The translations under genes and the position numbers were made by a program. The notes under the pieces were generated by a model, which saw nothing but the letters and a program-made list of their open reading frames with translations, was not told the origin of the DNA and searched no databases. Of a stretch of 52,896 bases of DNA, positions 1 to 8,701 are shown one piece after another. The stretch is from JAFAQB01 sp046724555. GTDB lineage: Archaea > Thermoproteota > Nitrososphaeria > Nitrososphaerales > Nitrososphaeraceae. Every line of letters begins with the position of its first letter. Position 1 is the first letter of the stretch. Where the stretch lies: contig JBKOWU010000292.1 of NCBI GenBank assembly GCA_046724555.1, positions 1 through 52,896 on the forward strand. Direction: 5' to 3'.

Positions 1-156
1 TATGGTATTGCTGCTCATCTTAGAAAGTTCCTTTACACTCTCTTTTGAAGTCTGAACAGATGTATTAAATGCTTGTAGATTTGCAGATACCGCATTATTT
101 GCTAATCTTGTAGCTGATATAGCATTGTCTGCAAGATTACTACCTACTTTACCGTC
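1..156 (-). pseudogene. Open frame running off the left edge, unknown protein
   Basis: Fifty-two sense codons on the minus strand run from a TAA at 157-159 to the left edge. No ATG, GTG or TTG opens the frame. The translation is rich in Ala, Asn and Ser (for example AISATRLANNAVSANLQAF) and looks like an amphipathic helical segment. It could be the middle of a gene whose 5' end is lost, or a chance open frame. I do not recognise a family. Confidence 0.3.
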
Positions 157-351
157 TTAATATAGCCCCTCATAATATGCATGGTCATAATCTGTCCTTA
201 CAATTTCAAAGTCTTTTCGTAATGACATTCTGTGACATTTACTCTTTATTTGGTCCAGGCTTTTCATACTTGATATTTTTTATTATACAATGATACCATA
301 TTAAGGATCTTTTTGTTTTGTTTAGATATAATTAACCTGAAAAATCAGAGG

Positions 352-759
352 TTACCATAGTATATCATCTGTTTTTGATATGTAGGTTTGAAATACAGAA
401 TCAACATCTTTGTCTTCAACTTTTTGACGAATCTTTTCTAACAAGGCTTCACGACTAGTATCTCCAATGATATCCCCATCAAATATAGCAATGAATTCCC
501 CTCTGTGCTGGTTTTTTATTTCATCGTATTTGGACATGAACGTTCTTAAATTAGCGTTATATTTTTCTGAGGGGGTCAAATCTTCTGGTTGCAGAAAACG
601 ATGTCGTGTATGGTATTTTAAGATAACCCTATATCTCAAGTACAACGTAAACACCATGCTGACCCCCACTTCGTATTTTGGGTAGGTGTTTTCGTTTTTG
701 AATGCGGTATGATTAATTCTATTATCGTCATGCTGTGCACATGTCATTTGTTTAGGCAC
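352..759 (-). CDS. DUF5678-like small protein
   Basis: A 135-residue protein. The last 60 residues, from about residue 74 (MSKYDEIKNQHRGEFIAIFD), have the pattern of the short archaeal DUF5678 family: a Tyr-x2-Ile-x3-His-x-Gly-Glu-Phe-Ile-Ala opening, a short Asp-Gly-Asp turn and a helix ending in Lys/Glu-rich sequence. The first 70 residues are Arg/Tyr-rich and less convincing, so translation may start at the internal Met near residue 74. The function of the family is unknown. It stands alone, upstream of nothing obvious, with a receiver gene behind it on the same strand. Confidence 0.5.
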   Translation of the reverse strand: MPKQMTCAQHDDNRINHTAFKNENTYPKYEVGVSMVFTLYLRYRVILKYHTRHRFLQPEDLTPSEKYNANLRTFMSKYDEIKNQHRGEFIAIFDGDIIGDTSREALLEKIRQKVEDKDVDSVFQTYISKTDDILW

Positions 760-832
760 AGACTCTGCTTTTGTTCTAAAATAAAATAATACTGATAAAA
801 AAGAACTTTATGTAAAATAATATTTTATTAGT

Positions 833-1171
833 TTAGTTTGCTCCTATTGGAGCTATTATCATATTTACTATTTGTACTAACTCATCATTTCCAATTGGCT
901 TTTGAATATAGTTAATCTTACTTAGCTCTGGAAAGTGCTGACCTCTGAACTTCTCATAATATGCTTCTGAAGCTGTTATAAAAATGATATGTACAGTTTT
1001 ATCAATTTCTCTTATCTTTTTAAAAAGCTCAAATCCATTTAGTACAGGCATTTTGATATCAAGTAAAATCAAATTATAATAATTAGGTCTGAACTCTTGT
1101 AGAGCTTTAACTGAGTCTGTAAATGAGGTGCATTCATAACCAGCATCTTCTAATACTAGTTGATAAACCAT
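833..1171 (-). CDS. Response regulator receiver domain, N-terminus in doubt
   Basis: A single CheY-like receiver domain. The phosphoacceptor motif LILLDIKMPVLNGFELF, the conserved Thr (FITAS) and the Lys-Pro pair (IQKPIG) are all present. The Met at 1171 would leave out the acidic pocket, but the frame stays open upstream and encodes RILLVDDEPD before that Met, so the real protein is longer. No in-frame start codon is seen up to about 1290. An ATG near 1225 lies in a different frame and stops after 8 codons. Either a one-base indel separates start and body, or a non-AUG start is used. It has no output domain and would act by protein contact. Confidence 0.75.
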   Translation of the reverse strand: MVYQLVLEDAGYECTSFTDSVKALQEFRPNYYNLILLDIKMPVLNGFELFKKIREIDKTVHIIFITASEAYYEKFRGQHFPELSKINYIQKPIGNDELVQIVNMIIAPIGAN

Positions 1172-1578
1172 ACAAAGGTCAGGCTCATCGTCAACTAAGA
1201 GTATTCTATTTCTATTGGCATGATTATTTAATCCTCTTTCTATTCTCCTTCTCCTTCTTGTATTTCTTGTAGGTTCGACTACACAGAATTCTCTATATAT
1301 AATCTATAAATATTATTTTTGGTAAATTTTTATACCCATCAAGTGGGGAATTTTAACCTTAAATTCCCTTATACATTGGAATTAATAATAATATACACCT
1401 ATTACTGTGGTTCTCATAAGAGAACTAAATATACCGACAACAAAATCAAAATCAAACAGCTAATGATGGTCAGCATAGATTACTAAATATCGGATTGCTT
1501 CAGTAATAAAAGGAGTAGTCGTAGTTCTATAGATATGACAAGTTGAGATTAAGATAACAGAAAATGCTTGCAGCCAGC

Positions 1579-1918
1579 ATAGAGATGAAATTGTCAATTT
1601 GACTGAACAAGTTCTTGATGCAAAGGTTTAGAATGTGATGAAAGACCAAGAGTCACGTATAGTTAATCAAGCATTCAGTGCTGTTCCCGGTTCTGATCTT
1701 GTAGTGGCACGCGCAACCAAATATAGATATGACGATCATGGGATGAAATGGGATAATTCTGGCAAGAATGGTTTTTATTGTAAGTTTAGATATTCGTCGT
1801 GATAACAGTTGATGAAGCTTGCTCGCGCCAAAGCCAATCCCTTGTTAATTTGGCTAAGCTAAAGCTGAATAACTTCTTGGAGAATAATCGATATAGGTAT
1901 ACCAAAGCTAGAACCTGA
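1579..1918 (+). pseudogene. Decayed coding region, unknown family
   Basis: A plus-strand frame starting at 1579 reads about 75 codons with a single internal TAG (HRDEIVNLTEQVLDAKV, stop, then NVMKDQESRIVNQAFSAVPG and on to GMKWDNSGKNGFYCKFRYSS). It then hits TGA, and sense continues in another frame to LKLNNFLENNRYRYTKA before a TGA at 1916-1918. The long stop-poor stretches suggest a gene broken by one nonsense codon and one frameshift. I do not recognise the protein. Its last 50 bases recur at 2196-2242. Confidence 0.35.
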
Positions 1919-1959
1919 GTTGATTCGTCATTTCTGGGAAGCCAAAGACTCTATTTCAT

Positions 1960-2190
1960 ACTCAGCTCTACAATCAAACCATGGCTCCATCAGTACTTTG
2001 TATGCATAAGATTAGATACTTTTTCTGCGAATTTACCTTCACTATCTTTATCAACTAGTAGTCCAGTACCCTCAAATGACTTGTTTACAGTAAACATGAC
2101 TCTTGAATTGTGAATATGTTTTGGACCCAATGAGCCTTTTCTTTACGCTCTGATACTACATGATATTTATGGTATAACAGAAGACAGGTT
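1960..2190 (-). pseudogene. Degraded copy of the DUF385 nitroreductase/quinone-reductase-like gene
   Basis: The minus strand encodes pieces of the same protein as the gene at 2851-3178: HKYHVVSERKEKAHWVQNI in one frame, then FTVN..SFEGTG, KFAEKVSNLMHTKY and WSHGLI. The reading frame changes near 2100 and a TGA replaces the residue before Trp-Ser. It is a tandem paralogue about 900 bp away in the same orientation. The family is PF04075, split-barrel F420H2-dependent quinone or nitro reductases. Too damaged to be functional. Confidence 0.65.
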
Positions 2191-2319
2191 GATACAGCTA
2201 AATAACTTTGTGGAGAACAATGGGTACAAAACTAGCAGTTAATACAAGTACAAAATACATTATACTGAGTTCGTCATATAACAACGACTTTATTTACATA
2301 TGTTGCGGTAATACAAATA

Positions 2320-2808
2320 TTGGCAAAAGCTAGGAAAGGATTATCATCTTCTAAAAAGAACAAAGCAAGAAAAACAAGGGAAGGACTTGCATCAACAGCA
2401 ACTGCAGATGATGTCAACATGTTGTTAAAGGTAGCTGAGATATACAATACAAGTTATGATTTTGAAGCAGCGGAATGGTTTTGGGGACAATACAAAGAAA
2501 CAACAAAGTACGAGGAATTCAGAGATAAGTATCCACAAGGAAGTAAGGGAGCTCAATTATTTGAAAGGTTTACATCAAAATTTGAGTTAGCAGGCGTATT
2601 AATAGAATATGGCTTTCTTGACGATAACTTGTATTTTGATAGATATGGCGATGTACAAACAGAATGGGAAATGAGCAAGTCAGTTATCTATGGCATAAGA
2701 AAAGAATGGGATTACCCTAGGTTTAGAGAGAATTTTGAATTACTTACAGCTAGAGGAAGAACATGGTCAGAAAGTCATTCTCCTAAAATTAAAGAACATC
2801 AACTATAG
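2320..2808 (+). CDS. DUF4760-like conserved protein
   Basis: A 162-residue soluble protein starting at TTG. The first 25 residues are very basic (KARKGLSSSKKNKARKTREG), possibly a nucleic-acid-binding or disordered tail. The remainder is helical, with Trp/Phe/Tyr-rich motifs (EAAEWFWGQYKET, FERFTSKFELAGVLIEYGF, WDYPRFRENFELL) that recall the DUF4760 group of unknown function. The frame is intact, while both neighbours are broken F420-reductase-like copies. No partner gene is evident. The start is uncertain because TTG begins directly at the basic tail. Confidence 0.6.
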   Translation: MAKARKGLSSSKKNKARKTREGLASTATADDVNMLLKVAEIYNTSYDFEAAEWFWGQYKETTKYEEFRDKYPQGSKGAQLFERFTSKFELAGVLIEYGFLDDNLYFDRYGDVQTEWEMSKSVIYGIRKEWDYPRFRENFELLTARGRTWSESHSPKIKEHQL

Positions 2809-2850
2809 TCATTAGATGTAATGAAGTTGTTAAAGTTAAATTGAAGATAC

Positions 2851-3178
2851 TCACCTTTCAACTTCTTTGTATGGCGTCAACTCTATAATCAAGCCATCAC
2901 TCCATTCATATTTTGTATTCATAAGACTAGCTATTTCCCCGGCTAATTTATGGTCAGTAAATCTATCGGCTGTTCGTGCAGTACCTTCAAAGGATTTGGA
3001 GTTAACAGTATAGACCTCTTGGATTATGCATAATATTTTGTACCCAGTGAGCCTTTTCTTTACGTTCCGAGAATACATAATATTTACCAGCATATAATAC
3101 GAACCATATCTCTATTCTACGCTGTCTTCCAGTTTTACAGCCTTTTGTAGTCAAATATAAAACCTGTTGATTGCTCAC
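2851..3178 (-). pseudogene. DUF385 F420H2-dependent quinone/nitro-reductase-like protein, frameshifted
   Basis: From a GTG at 3176-3178 the frame encodes LYLTTKGCKTGRQRRIEIWF, YYVFSERKEKAHWVQNIMHN and PRG, the hallmark of the split-barrel PF04075/DDN family, which reduces quinones or nitro compounds with F420H2. It then stops. The rest of the domain (VYTVNSKSFEGTARTADRF to MNTKYEWSDGLIIELTPY) is in the neighbouring frame, so one base has been lost near the Asn-Pro-Arg codons. Without the shift the protein would be about 110 residues, normal for the short archaeal members. Either a recent pseudogene or a sequencing error; the upstream copy is also broken. Confidence 0.7.
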
Positions 3179-3293
3179 ATCAGTACCTACAAATGTAAAA
3201 ATCGATATGTTATATGGTTAAATCACAGTTATAATATGAAAATGATTCATTCATTATGTCCCATTATATTCAGAACTGAGTATGTGTAGTAAT

Positions 3294-3833
3294 TTAGGTG
3301 TACAAAATATCTTCCATCTCTTCATGATTAAGACCGGATTTGTACATGAATAATTTAATACTTACCTTATGAGCTTTCTCTATCCATACTTTTACCGCTC
3401 GTCTAAGTCCCTTTTTTCTCACATGAGATTGATTGAAGTGTTCTATGAAATTTTCTTTGAGATGTTCAAATAGTATATGGTCTGTGATTGAATAATTATT
3501 ATAATCTCCGCGTCCATATACACAATGTGTGAAACTCTGGGAATATTCCCAGCATTTTGAGCATATAAACGTACTATTTCTAAATCCATGAGCCTCGCCT
3601 ACTATACAATACTTAGCCTCTGATATATTGAGCCGAGAATTATTAGAAAAATGTGTGCTCAAAGCATTATTCCACTGCGGACATATATCTTCAAATGATA
3701 ATGACAACGACGATGGTTCATGTTTATTTTGTTTCTTCCTCATTTGCTCGTGCTTTTGTCCTGCTTCAGGTGCAAAGAAGACAGTTGCAAAACCAAGACC
3801 CAGATATGCTATATTTTCTAACATATATAACAC
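3294..3833 (-). CDS. Hypothetical protein with Cys/His cluster
   Basis: A 179-residue protein of unknown family. Residues 1-20 are hydrophobic (LENIAYLGLGFATVFFAPEA), either a weak signal or anchor segment. A central region carries possible metal ligands: CIVGEAHGF, then CSKC and, after ten residues, THC. The C-terminal third is basic and helical (HVRKKGLRRAVKVWIEKAHK). It may bind zinc and nucleic acid, but this is inference from composition only. It is convergent with nothing and followed by an AT-rich gap. Confidence 0.5.
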   Translation of the reverse strand: MLYMLENIAYLGLGFATVFFAPEAGQKHEQMRKKQNKHEPSSLSLSFEDICPQWNNALSTHFSNNSRLNISEAKYCIVGEAHGFRNSTFICSKCWEYSQSFTHCVYGRGDYNNYSITDHILFEHLKENFIEHFNQSHVRKKGLRRAVKVWIEKAHKVSIKLFMYKSGLNHEEMEDILYT

Positions 3834-3862
3834 GCATTGAAATTTTGTGACAAATAAATTAT

Positions 3863-4105
3863 TTAGACAACAGGACGTATCGGGGCAACTGCATCATCTG
3901 GTTCATCATCAGATACTAAGGCGACTCTTAATAGAGGACGCATTATAGGGTCTACCTTCAACGACTTCACAGCTGGAAAGCTATCGATTATCTTTCTCAT
4001 TTCTATCTTCACGCATTTCATACACAAACCGTTACATACTTACTCCGAATCGTCGAAGTCTTCGTTATAATATGCATCGAGATCGCAGTGCTCACACCTT
4101 ATCAT
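3863..4105 (-). pseudogene. Small zinc-finger-like protein interrupted by a stop codon
   Basis: An ATG at 4105 opens an 80-codon frame that reads MIRCEHCDLDAYYNEDFDDS and Glu, then an in-frame TAA (4040-4042), then VCNGLCMKCVKIEMRKIIDS through to PDDAVAPIRPVV and a stop. The spacing of Cys-x2-Cys before the TAA and Cys-x3-Cys-x2-Cys after it looks like one zinc-binding unit, so the stop most likely inactivates a real gene. Translation could restart at the Met in LCMKC, which would lose half the ligands. Too short and interrupted for standard gene calling. Confidence 0.5.
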
Positions 4106-5036
4106 ATCGTACAATTTAATATATTTTCGAATACTAACGTATCAAATAGAAAGTGAAATTTACTTTACAATATTGTAAATGACATCTACCAAGATAGAAA
4201 ATACGTTGGGGGCAGACCTGAGAAATAAAAAATTAATCCCATAATTAATCAACACATGCAAATTGTTTATTGTTATTATTGCTCAGATTGCCTCATCTAC
4301 AATAGACACCAGATTATTATTAATATAGCTGCCATATTGGCTATAGAATTTTTGTACTCTCGTCAGATACATTATGATCAGCTAGAAACTATCGATTTGC
4401 TCTTCGCTTCGAAGACCACTCGTTCTCAACTCAGAGATTAGTAAAACGATCTCTGGATCAGCAACCGTTTGTTTAAATAAATAGTTGAAATGTTTTTGTA
4501 TTTATAATTTATGTTACGATGAAATAGAACTTCCTCAACTTATAGCCATACCTTACCATGTAATTGAAGTCCTGATCTAATGGTACAGTTAGTAGCACTA
4601 GTAGAAGCATGAAAGGAGAGATATTCGTATTGTTGTGCTTTTTCATTTGTAACGATATATATGATAAAGTCATTTATTATCATATCTTATGTCTAAATGA
4701 AAATATATTGTCAAATATTACCAAACTCCTAGCTAACATTATATCTATCAATAAAGTACACACGGTATCATTGTGTGTTTATAAAAACTAGTTTCGTATC
4801 TATAAAGGACTTCTAGGAAATTTTTTTTTCTGAATTATATTACCTTCAGAGAATCTTCTGATATTTAAGATACATATAGAAATAATGCCATATTTAAGAC
4901 ATCATGATAATGTTGAAAATTAGTAAGAAGCGCAAAAATAATTGCAGTGTACCAAAGTTACACAAAATAAAACCTACTGGATATATTCTAGTCGTACCAT
5001 TCAACATATATGATAAAAATAAAATTTGCAATTGCA
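4106..5036. other. AT-rich region without a convincing gene
   Basis: About 900 bases. Two open frames of 60 codons (4256-4441 and 4609-4791, plus strand) have no recognisable domain, no ribosome binding site and Ile/Tyr-rich composition typical of AT-rich noise. Long A and T runs (for example at 4820-4830) and possible TATA boxes occur upstream of the small secreted gene at 5037. Confidence 0.4.
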
Positions 5037-5228
5037 ATGAACAAAAATGCCAAGTTTATGCTTTTATTTTTAATAATTGGGATAGGTCTGCTTTCATTAT
5101 CTGTATCTACAAATGCACAAGCATCTTCTGGCTATACCTCCATAGGTGGCAGTGACAGCGGTACTGGCGTCAAACAGATGGGGATTTGTGTGGTGGGTGT
5201 AGAGAATCCTTGTAATGGTGTAACGTGA
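5037..5228 (+). CDS. Small secreted protein with paired cysteines
   Basis: A 63-residue protein. The chosen ATG gives a textbook signal peptide: MNKNAKFMLLFLIIGIGLLS followed by LSVSTNAQA and a cleavage site. The mature part is only about 35 residues, Gly/Ser-rich, and ends with GICVVGVENPCNGV, whose two Cys could form a disulfide. An upstream in-frame ATG at 5010 would add a charged stretch that spoils the signal. Small exported peptides of this type are common in these archaea; the role is unknown. Confidence 0.6.
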   Translation: MNKNAKFMLLFLIIGIGLLSLSVSTNAQASSGYTSIGGSDSGTGVKQMGICVVGVENPCNGVT

Positions 5229-5441
5229 TTTACACCGTAGATACTAGATAGCATACACCTCACAACGGCAATAATTCCTCTCATAAGAACTAACTCTTTT
5301 ATGGAGGTCTTTGAATGTCACTAGGTCATAGATTCATAATATGAAGCTATAGCTTTTTCTACTCAGCTCTTCTGTGTATCTTCTGAAGCGTTAACATTTA
5401 TAATTATACTGATCAATGAAAAATAAAATATATTTTTAGAC

Positions 5442-5816
5442 CTAGTTACTTCTCTTCAGGTCTAGCATCATCTGTTCGAACTGCTCTTTTGTGATTTCTC
5501 CTTTAGCATATCTTTCTTTTAGTATGCTATGTGCACCATCATGAGGCCGCGAATAGGAACCAGGCAAATTTCCATTTCTCCAGGGTAGAAAAACCCATCT
5601 AGCTATTAATAACACTAGCAAGATTATGAATATGCCTCCTAGCCATCCAAAATGGAATGGAAATAAGAAGGTCAGAAAGAATGGATAGAAGGTCCCTGAC
5701 GATCTAGGACCAAAAAATAGCAGGGATGCAATAATTGAAGCAGCTACTAGGACTATCAATCCAAATACACCCCAAGCTATAAATCCTCTTGCACGTCTCC
5801 GTTCCTGATCATTCAT
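5442..5816 (-). CDS. SHOCT-domain membrane protein
   Basis: A 124-residue protein with two transmembrane segments (about residues 13-35 and 55-75, FFLTFLFPFHFGWLGGIFII region), a short linker and a C-terminal SHOCT motif (AHSILKERYAKGEITKEQFE). SHOCT motifs are short oligomerisation helices at the ends of many unrelated membrane proteins. It follows the PepSY protein gene on the same strand with a gap of about 40 bases, so the two probably form one transcription unit. Confidence 0.75.
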   Translation of the reverse strand: MNDQERRRARGFIAWGVFGLIVLVAASIIASLLFFGPRSSGTFYPFFLTFLFPFHFGWLGGIFIILLVLLIARWVFLPWRNGNLPGSYSRPHDGAHSILKERYAKGEITKEQFEQMMLDLKRSN

Positions 5817-5852
5817 GTTATTATTGTCTCACCTGATAAGTGATTGCTACTC

Positions 5853-6503
5853 CTAGTGCCAAATTCCATCTCCACCCATAAACCCTCCTAGTGCTCTCCA
5901 TGGTCCAAATCCAAATCCAAATGGCCCGTATCCAAATCCACCTGCTAATCCGTGTAGTCCTCCTAGTGGTCCAAATCCTCCGCCAAGCGCTCTAGGCATC
6001 CCAAAGAAACCTCTTCCGCCCATCTGTTGAGCTGGTGATGTGTACAACACATTTCCATTTCCTGCATCAATGATAGTGTGATACGCTGTATGTGTTTCAG
6101 GACTAACTCCAAAGAATGTGTACACCAGATATCCTTGCACTACTCCTAAGTGACCTCCTACAACAGTACCATTAGTGATTTGTTTTCCTGCAATATCAGC
6201 TGCTTGTGAAAAAGAGACCTTGAGGTTATCTTTAATGACATTTTTTGTAGTTTGCATAACATTTATCGAACCAGTAATCTTTGGTATCTGACTACCTCCT
6301 GAAACTGTACCAGCAGCGGTAGTAGTTGTGTTAAATGGCTGTACTGCATAAACAGAGGATATTGCTGGATATGCTATGAATATTCCCGCCAGAATAGCAC
6401 TAGCAACTATAGCCCCTATGACTGCAGGTAGTAGCACCTTTTTGCTTGTAATTTTAGTTTTTGTTTCTTTTGTTTTTGTCATTGTAAGAAATACTGACTT
6501 CAA
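5853..6503 (-). CDS. Exported PepSY-domain protein with Gly/Phe-rich tail
   Basis: A 216-residue protein. Residues 1-25 are basic, followed by a signal-anchor (LLPAVIGAIVASAILAGIF) and an Ala-rich linker. Residues 95-160 match the PepSY fold: KVSFSQAADIAGKQ, then GYLVYTFFGVSPETHTAYHT and VIDAGNGNVLYTSP-like strands. The last 50 residues are almost entirely Gly, Phe, Pro and Leu (GGFGYGPFGFGFGPW), a low-complexity tail that is probably extracellular. PepSY domains often act as inhibitors or metal-stress sensors at the cell surface. Divergent from the winged-helix gene at 6678, which may control it. Confidence 0.75.
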   Translation of the reverse strand: MKSVFLTMTKTKETKTKITSKKVLLPAVIGAIVASAILAGIFIAYPAISSVYAVQPFNTTTTAAGTVSGGSQIPKITGSINVMQTTKNVIKDNLKVSFSQAADIAGKQITNGTVVGGHLGVVQGYLVYTFFGVSPETHTAYHTIIDAGNGNVLYTSPAQQMGGRGFFGMPRALGGGFGPLGGLHGLAGGFGYGPFGFGFGPWRALGGFMGGDGIWH

Positions 6504-6677
6504 TTTTCGTTATAACCATTGTTTACCTATGAGACGTAACTTAGTTACCTGAAGTCTTATATCATAATTCAAAGAAATGCATTTGTAATTGCTGCATTCG
6601 AAAGATCGGATCAGACAGAATAACGTTCTTAAAGAGAGACTCTTCAACTCAATTATATACATTTCAAATGAATTAAT

Positions 6678-6986
6678 TTGGTTCATGAGTATAGAGACAG
6701 AATATACATAAGGAAAGATATAATGTTCAAACTTTATGAATATGGAGAACTCAATCAAAGCAAACTCATGAGCTATTGTGGGCTAAATAACGTAAAGCAC
6801 AAAGAAATAATTGATGATTTGGTAGAAAAGGAACTCATAGTAAAAACAGAAGAATCATGGGGAAGCAAGACCATAATAAAATATAGGGTTTCACAAAAAG
6901 GCCGAGAGATTCTCAAAGAAATTCTGGAACCTTACGAAGCTCTATTTCCTCGCAGCGAAAAGGTTGTTGATGTCAGTGATGGGTAA
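6678..6986 (+). CDS. Winged-helix DNA-binding protein
   Basis: A 102-residue single winged-helix domain of the archaeal type that starts with a Tyr-Arg-Asp-Arg motif (HEYRDRIYIRKDIMFKLYEY). It continues with ELNQSKLMSYCGLNNVKHKE as the helix-turn-helix and an IKYRVSQKGREIL wing. The start is TTG at 6678, directly after the motif expected at the N-terminus. The divergent arrangement with the PepSY/SHOCT genes and the close downstream membrane gene (7055) suggest a local regulator of a membrane or cell-envelope unit. Confidence 0.75.
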   Translation: MVHEYRDRIYIRKDIMFKLYEYGELNQSKLMSYCGLNNVKHKEIIDDLVEKELIVKTEESWGSKTIIKYRVSQKGREILKEILEPYEALFPRSEKVVDVSDG

Positions 6987-7054
6987 TGATGATGACAACA
7001 GGTAACAAGGTTACTATAGTGCTTTTTAATATAAAGGAGACAGGATGAATCGTC

Positions 7055-7462
7055 ATGGCTGCTCCCACTGATGCAAATAAGAAGAAAAAAGAAGATCACA
7101 AAGAAAATCTGTTTGAGATAATGGATGGAATTATTTCACAGTTAAACAAAACAAAGAAGATGTTTATCTTAATGATTATAACAATTCTGATACTTCCGCC
7201 AATTTCATTTGTAATCACCTTTGCAGTATTCCCTATGTTCTTTGATAATAGTAATGTTGGTATGCGTCATGAAGGATTTAGATTCGGACCCGGGGGATTT
7301 GGACATGGATTTGCTCTGGCAAGACTTGTACCAATCTTAATCTTCATAGTATGGCTTGGAATAGGAATAAGGCAATGGTTTGTGCTTTCAAAATGGACCA
7401 AGAGATATGAACGCTATAAGGAACTACAGAAAAAGATTGATGAGAAATTGGATTATGATTAG
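7055..7462 (+). CDS. Two-helix membrane protein with coiled-coil tail
   Basis: A 135-residue protein: basic N-terminus, first membrane helix at about 30-57 (FILMIITILILPPISFVITF), a Gly/Phe-rich loop (FRFGPGGFGHGF) resembling the tail of the PepSY protein at 5853, second helix at about 88-107, and a basic amphipathic tail (KWTKRYERYKELQKKIDEKL). An AAAGGAGA-like site precedes the ATG. The shared FGxGxF composition and proximity suggest it works with the PepSY/SHOCT pair. No known family. Confidence 0.65.
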   Translation: MAAPTDANKKKKEDHKENLFEIMDGIISQLNKTKKMFILMIITILILPPISFVITFAVFPMFFDNSNVGMRHEGFRFGPGGFGHGFALARLVPILIFIVWLGIGIRQWFVLSKWTKRYERYKELQKKIDEKLDYD

Positions 7463-7581
7463 TGTGATAATGATCATTATTTCATATAATAACGACAATA
7501 GTCATGAATTGATAATGTATAGGTAACCGAAGCTGAATTAAAGAGCAAAGCAGTGTAACCGAGAAAGAAGAGATCATTGTA

Positions 7582-8184
7582 ATGACAAACATCAGAGAAT
7601 TATATAACAACCTCGTAGTCAAACTACAAGAATTTACATACACGATTGGTGCTTCAAAAAGAATTCAAATTATGTCAGAGTATACAGACGTTAAACCTAA
7701 TGACATTATATTAGATACAGGTGGAAATACGGGAAAAATAACAGAAGCTTACTCTAAGAACTGCAAAGAGGTTATTGTGTTAGAACCAAAACGTAGTATT
7801 GTGGAATATGGAAGATCGCATAGACCAAACATCAAATTCATAGAAGGAGGAGCAGAAAATATACCTCTGCCAGACAATTATTTTGACAAGGTAGTAGCAA
7901 GTGCTTCATTCCATCATTTTTCCGATCAAGACAAGGCTTTAGAAGAAATGAAACGGGTATTAAAACCAGATGGAAAGATAATAATTCTGGAAATTGATCC
8001 CAATACACCTAGAGGAAAGCGCCTCAAGTTTTGTGAGACCGTATTTCATACTGGAGCCAAATTATACCAACCAGCACAGCTCAGCAAGAAAATTCAAGCT
8101 CATAATCTAGAGGTATTGTCAATTGATTCTAACTATTTGGGTTATTTTTTGACTGCAGTTAAAAGTAGCCAAAAACTAGAGTAA
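7582..8184 (+). CDS. Class I SAM-dependent methyltransferase (UbiE/Methyltransf_11 type)
   Basis: A 200-residue Rossmann methyltransferase. Motif I is ILDTGGNTGKITEAYSKN, motif II the acidic VIVLEPKRSIVEYG, then GGAENIPLPDNYFDKVVASA and the HHF motif before ALEEMKRVLKPDGKIIILE. This matches methyltransferases of the menaquinone/UbiE and small-molecule group; the substrate cannot be told from sequence. It lacks a C-terminal specificity domain. It stands between the membrane cluster and the HxlR regulator with no clear operon. Confidence 0.8.
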   Translation: MTNIRELYNNLVVKLQEFTYTIGASKRIQIMSEYTDVKPNDIILDTGGNTGKITEAYSKNCKEVIVLEPKRSIVEYGRSHRPNIKFIEGGAENIPLPDNYFDKVVASASFHHFSDQDKALEEMKRVLKPDGKIIILEIDPNTPRGKRLKFCETVFHTGAKLYQPAQLSKKIQAHNLEVLSIDSNYLGYFLTAVKSSQKLE

Positions 8185-8230
8185 ATGTAAACTAAGGTTG
8201 CGCGTTTCGAATAGATACATAAAAAATTTC

Positions 8231-8701
8231 TTATCTGATACCCATAATAATTTCTCTTACTAGTGGATTTGGAAATATCTCATCTAACTTCCTAGGCATC
8301 TTGTCTTCAAATACAACATCAGAATACCATTTAGAACCAAATGCAACTAGCTGCATCAAAATAGGTAGTGTATCTTTACCCTTCTCAGTAAGCCTCCAGT
8401 GTACTATCATAGGTGATCTCTTTTCCTCAGAACATTCAATGAAACCTTTCTTCTCAAGCTCCTTCAAACGCATTGAGAGAACCCTCGGAGTAATACTTTC
8501 AATAGACTCCAGAAGACGATTGAAGCGTGTAATCTTGTATACTCCTATATCTCTAATAATCAACATAGTCCACTTTTTGCCTAGCACTCCAAGGCTGGTC
8601 TTGATTGGGCATTTTATGAAGCTCACCTGAGGTATCATAGCTAGTTCAGAATCTGTAGTAGATCTTTCCTCTCCTTGTTTGTCAGATCTATATTGTTGCA
8701 A
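8231..8701 (-). CDS. HxlR-family winged-helix regulator
   Basis: A 156-residue protein. The HxlR domain is complete: KCPIKTSLGVLGKKWTMLII, then RFNRLLESIESITPRVLSMR, LKELEKKGFIECS and the wing VHWRLTEKGKDTLPIL. A single Cys sits at the usual N-terminal position where HxlR proteins sense aldehydes or disulfide stress. It is divergent from the glyoxalase-like gene at 8756. The intergenic region carries two copies of an operator-like 12-mer, one overlapping the start of this gene, which suggests self-repression. Confidence 0.85.
   Translation of the reverse strand: MQQYRSDKQGEERSTTDSELAMIPQVSFIKCPIKTSLGVLGKKWTMLIIRDIGVYKITRFNRLLESIESITPRVLSMRLKELEKKGFIECSEEKRSPMIVHWRLTEKGKDTLPILMQLVAFGSKWYSDVVFEDKMPRKLDEIFPNPLVREIIMGIR

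Noticed and set aside
4256..4791. Two plus-strand frames of about 60 codons
   Set aside because: Ile/Tyr-rich, no start signal, no domain; such frames are expected by chance in AT-rich DNA.
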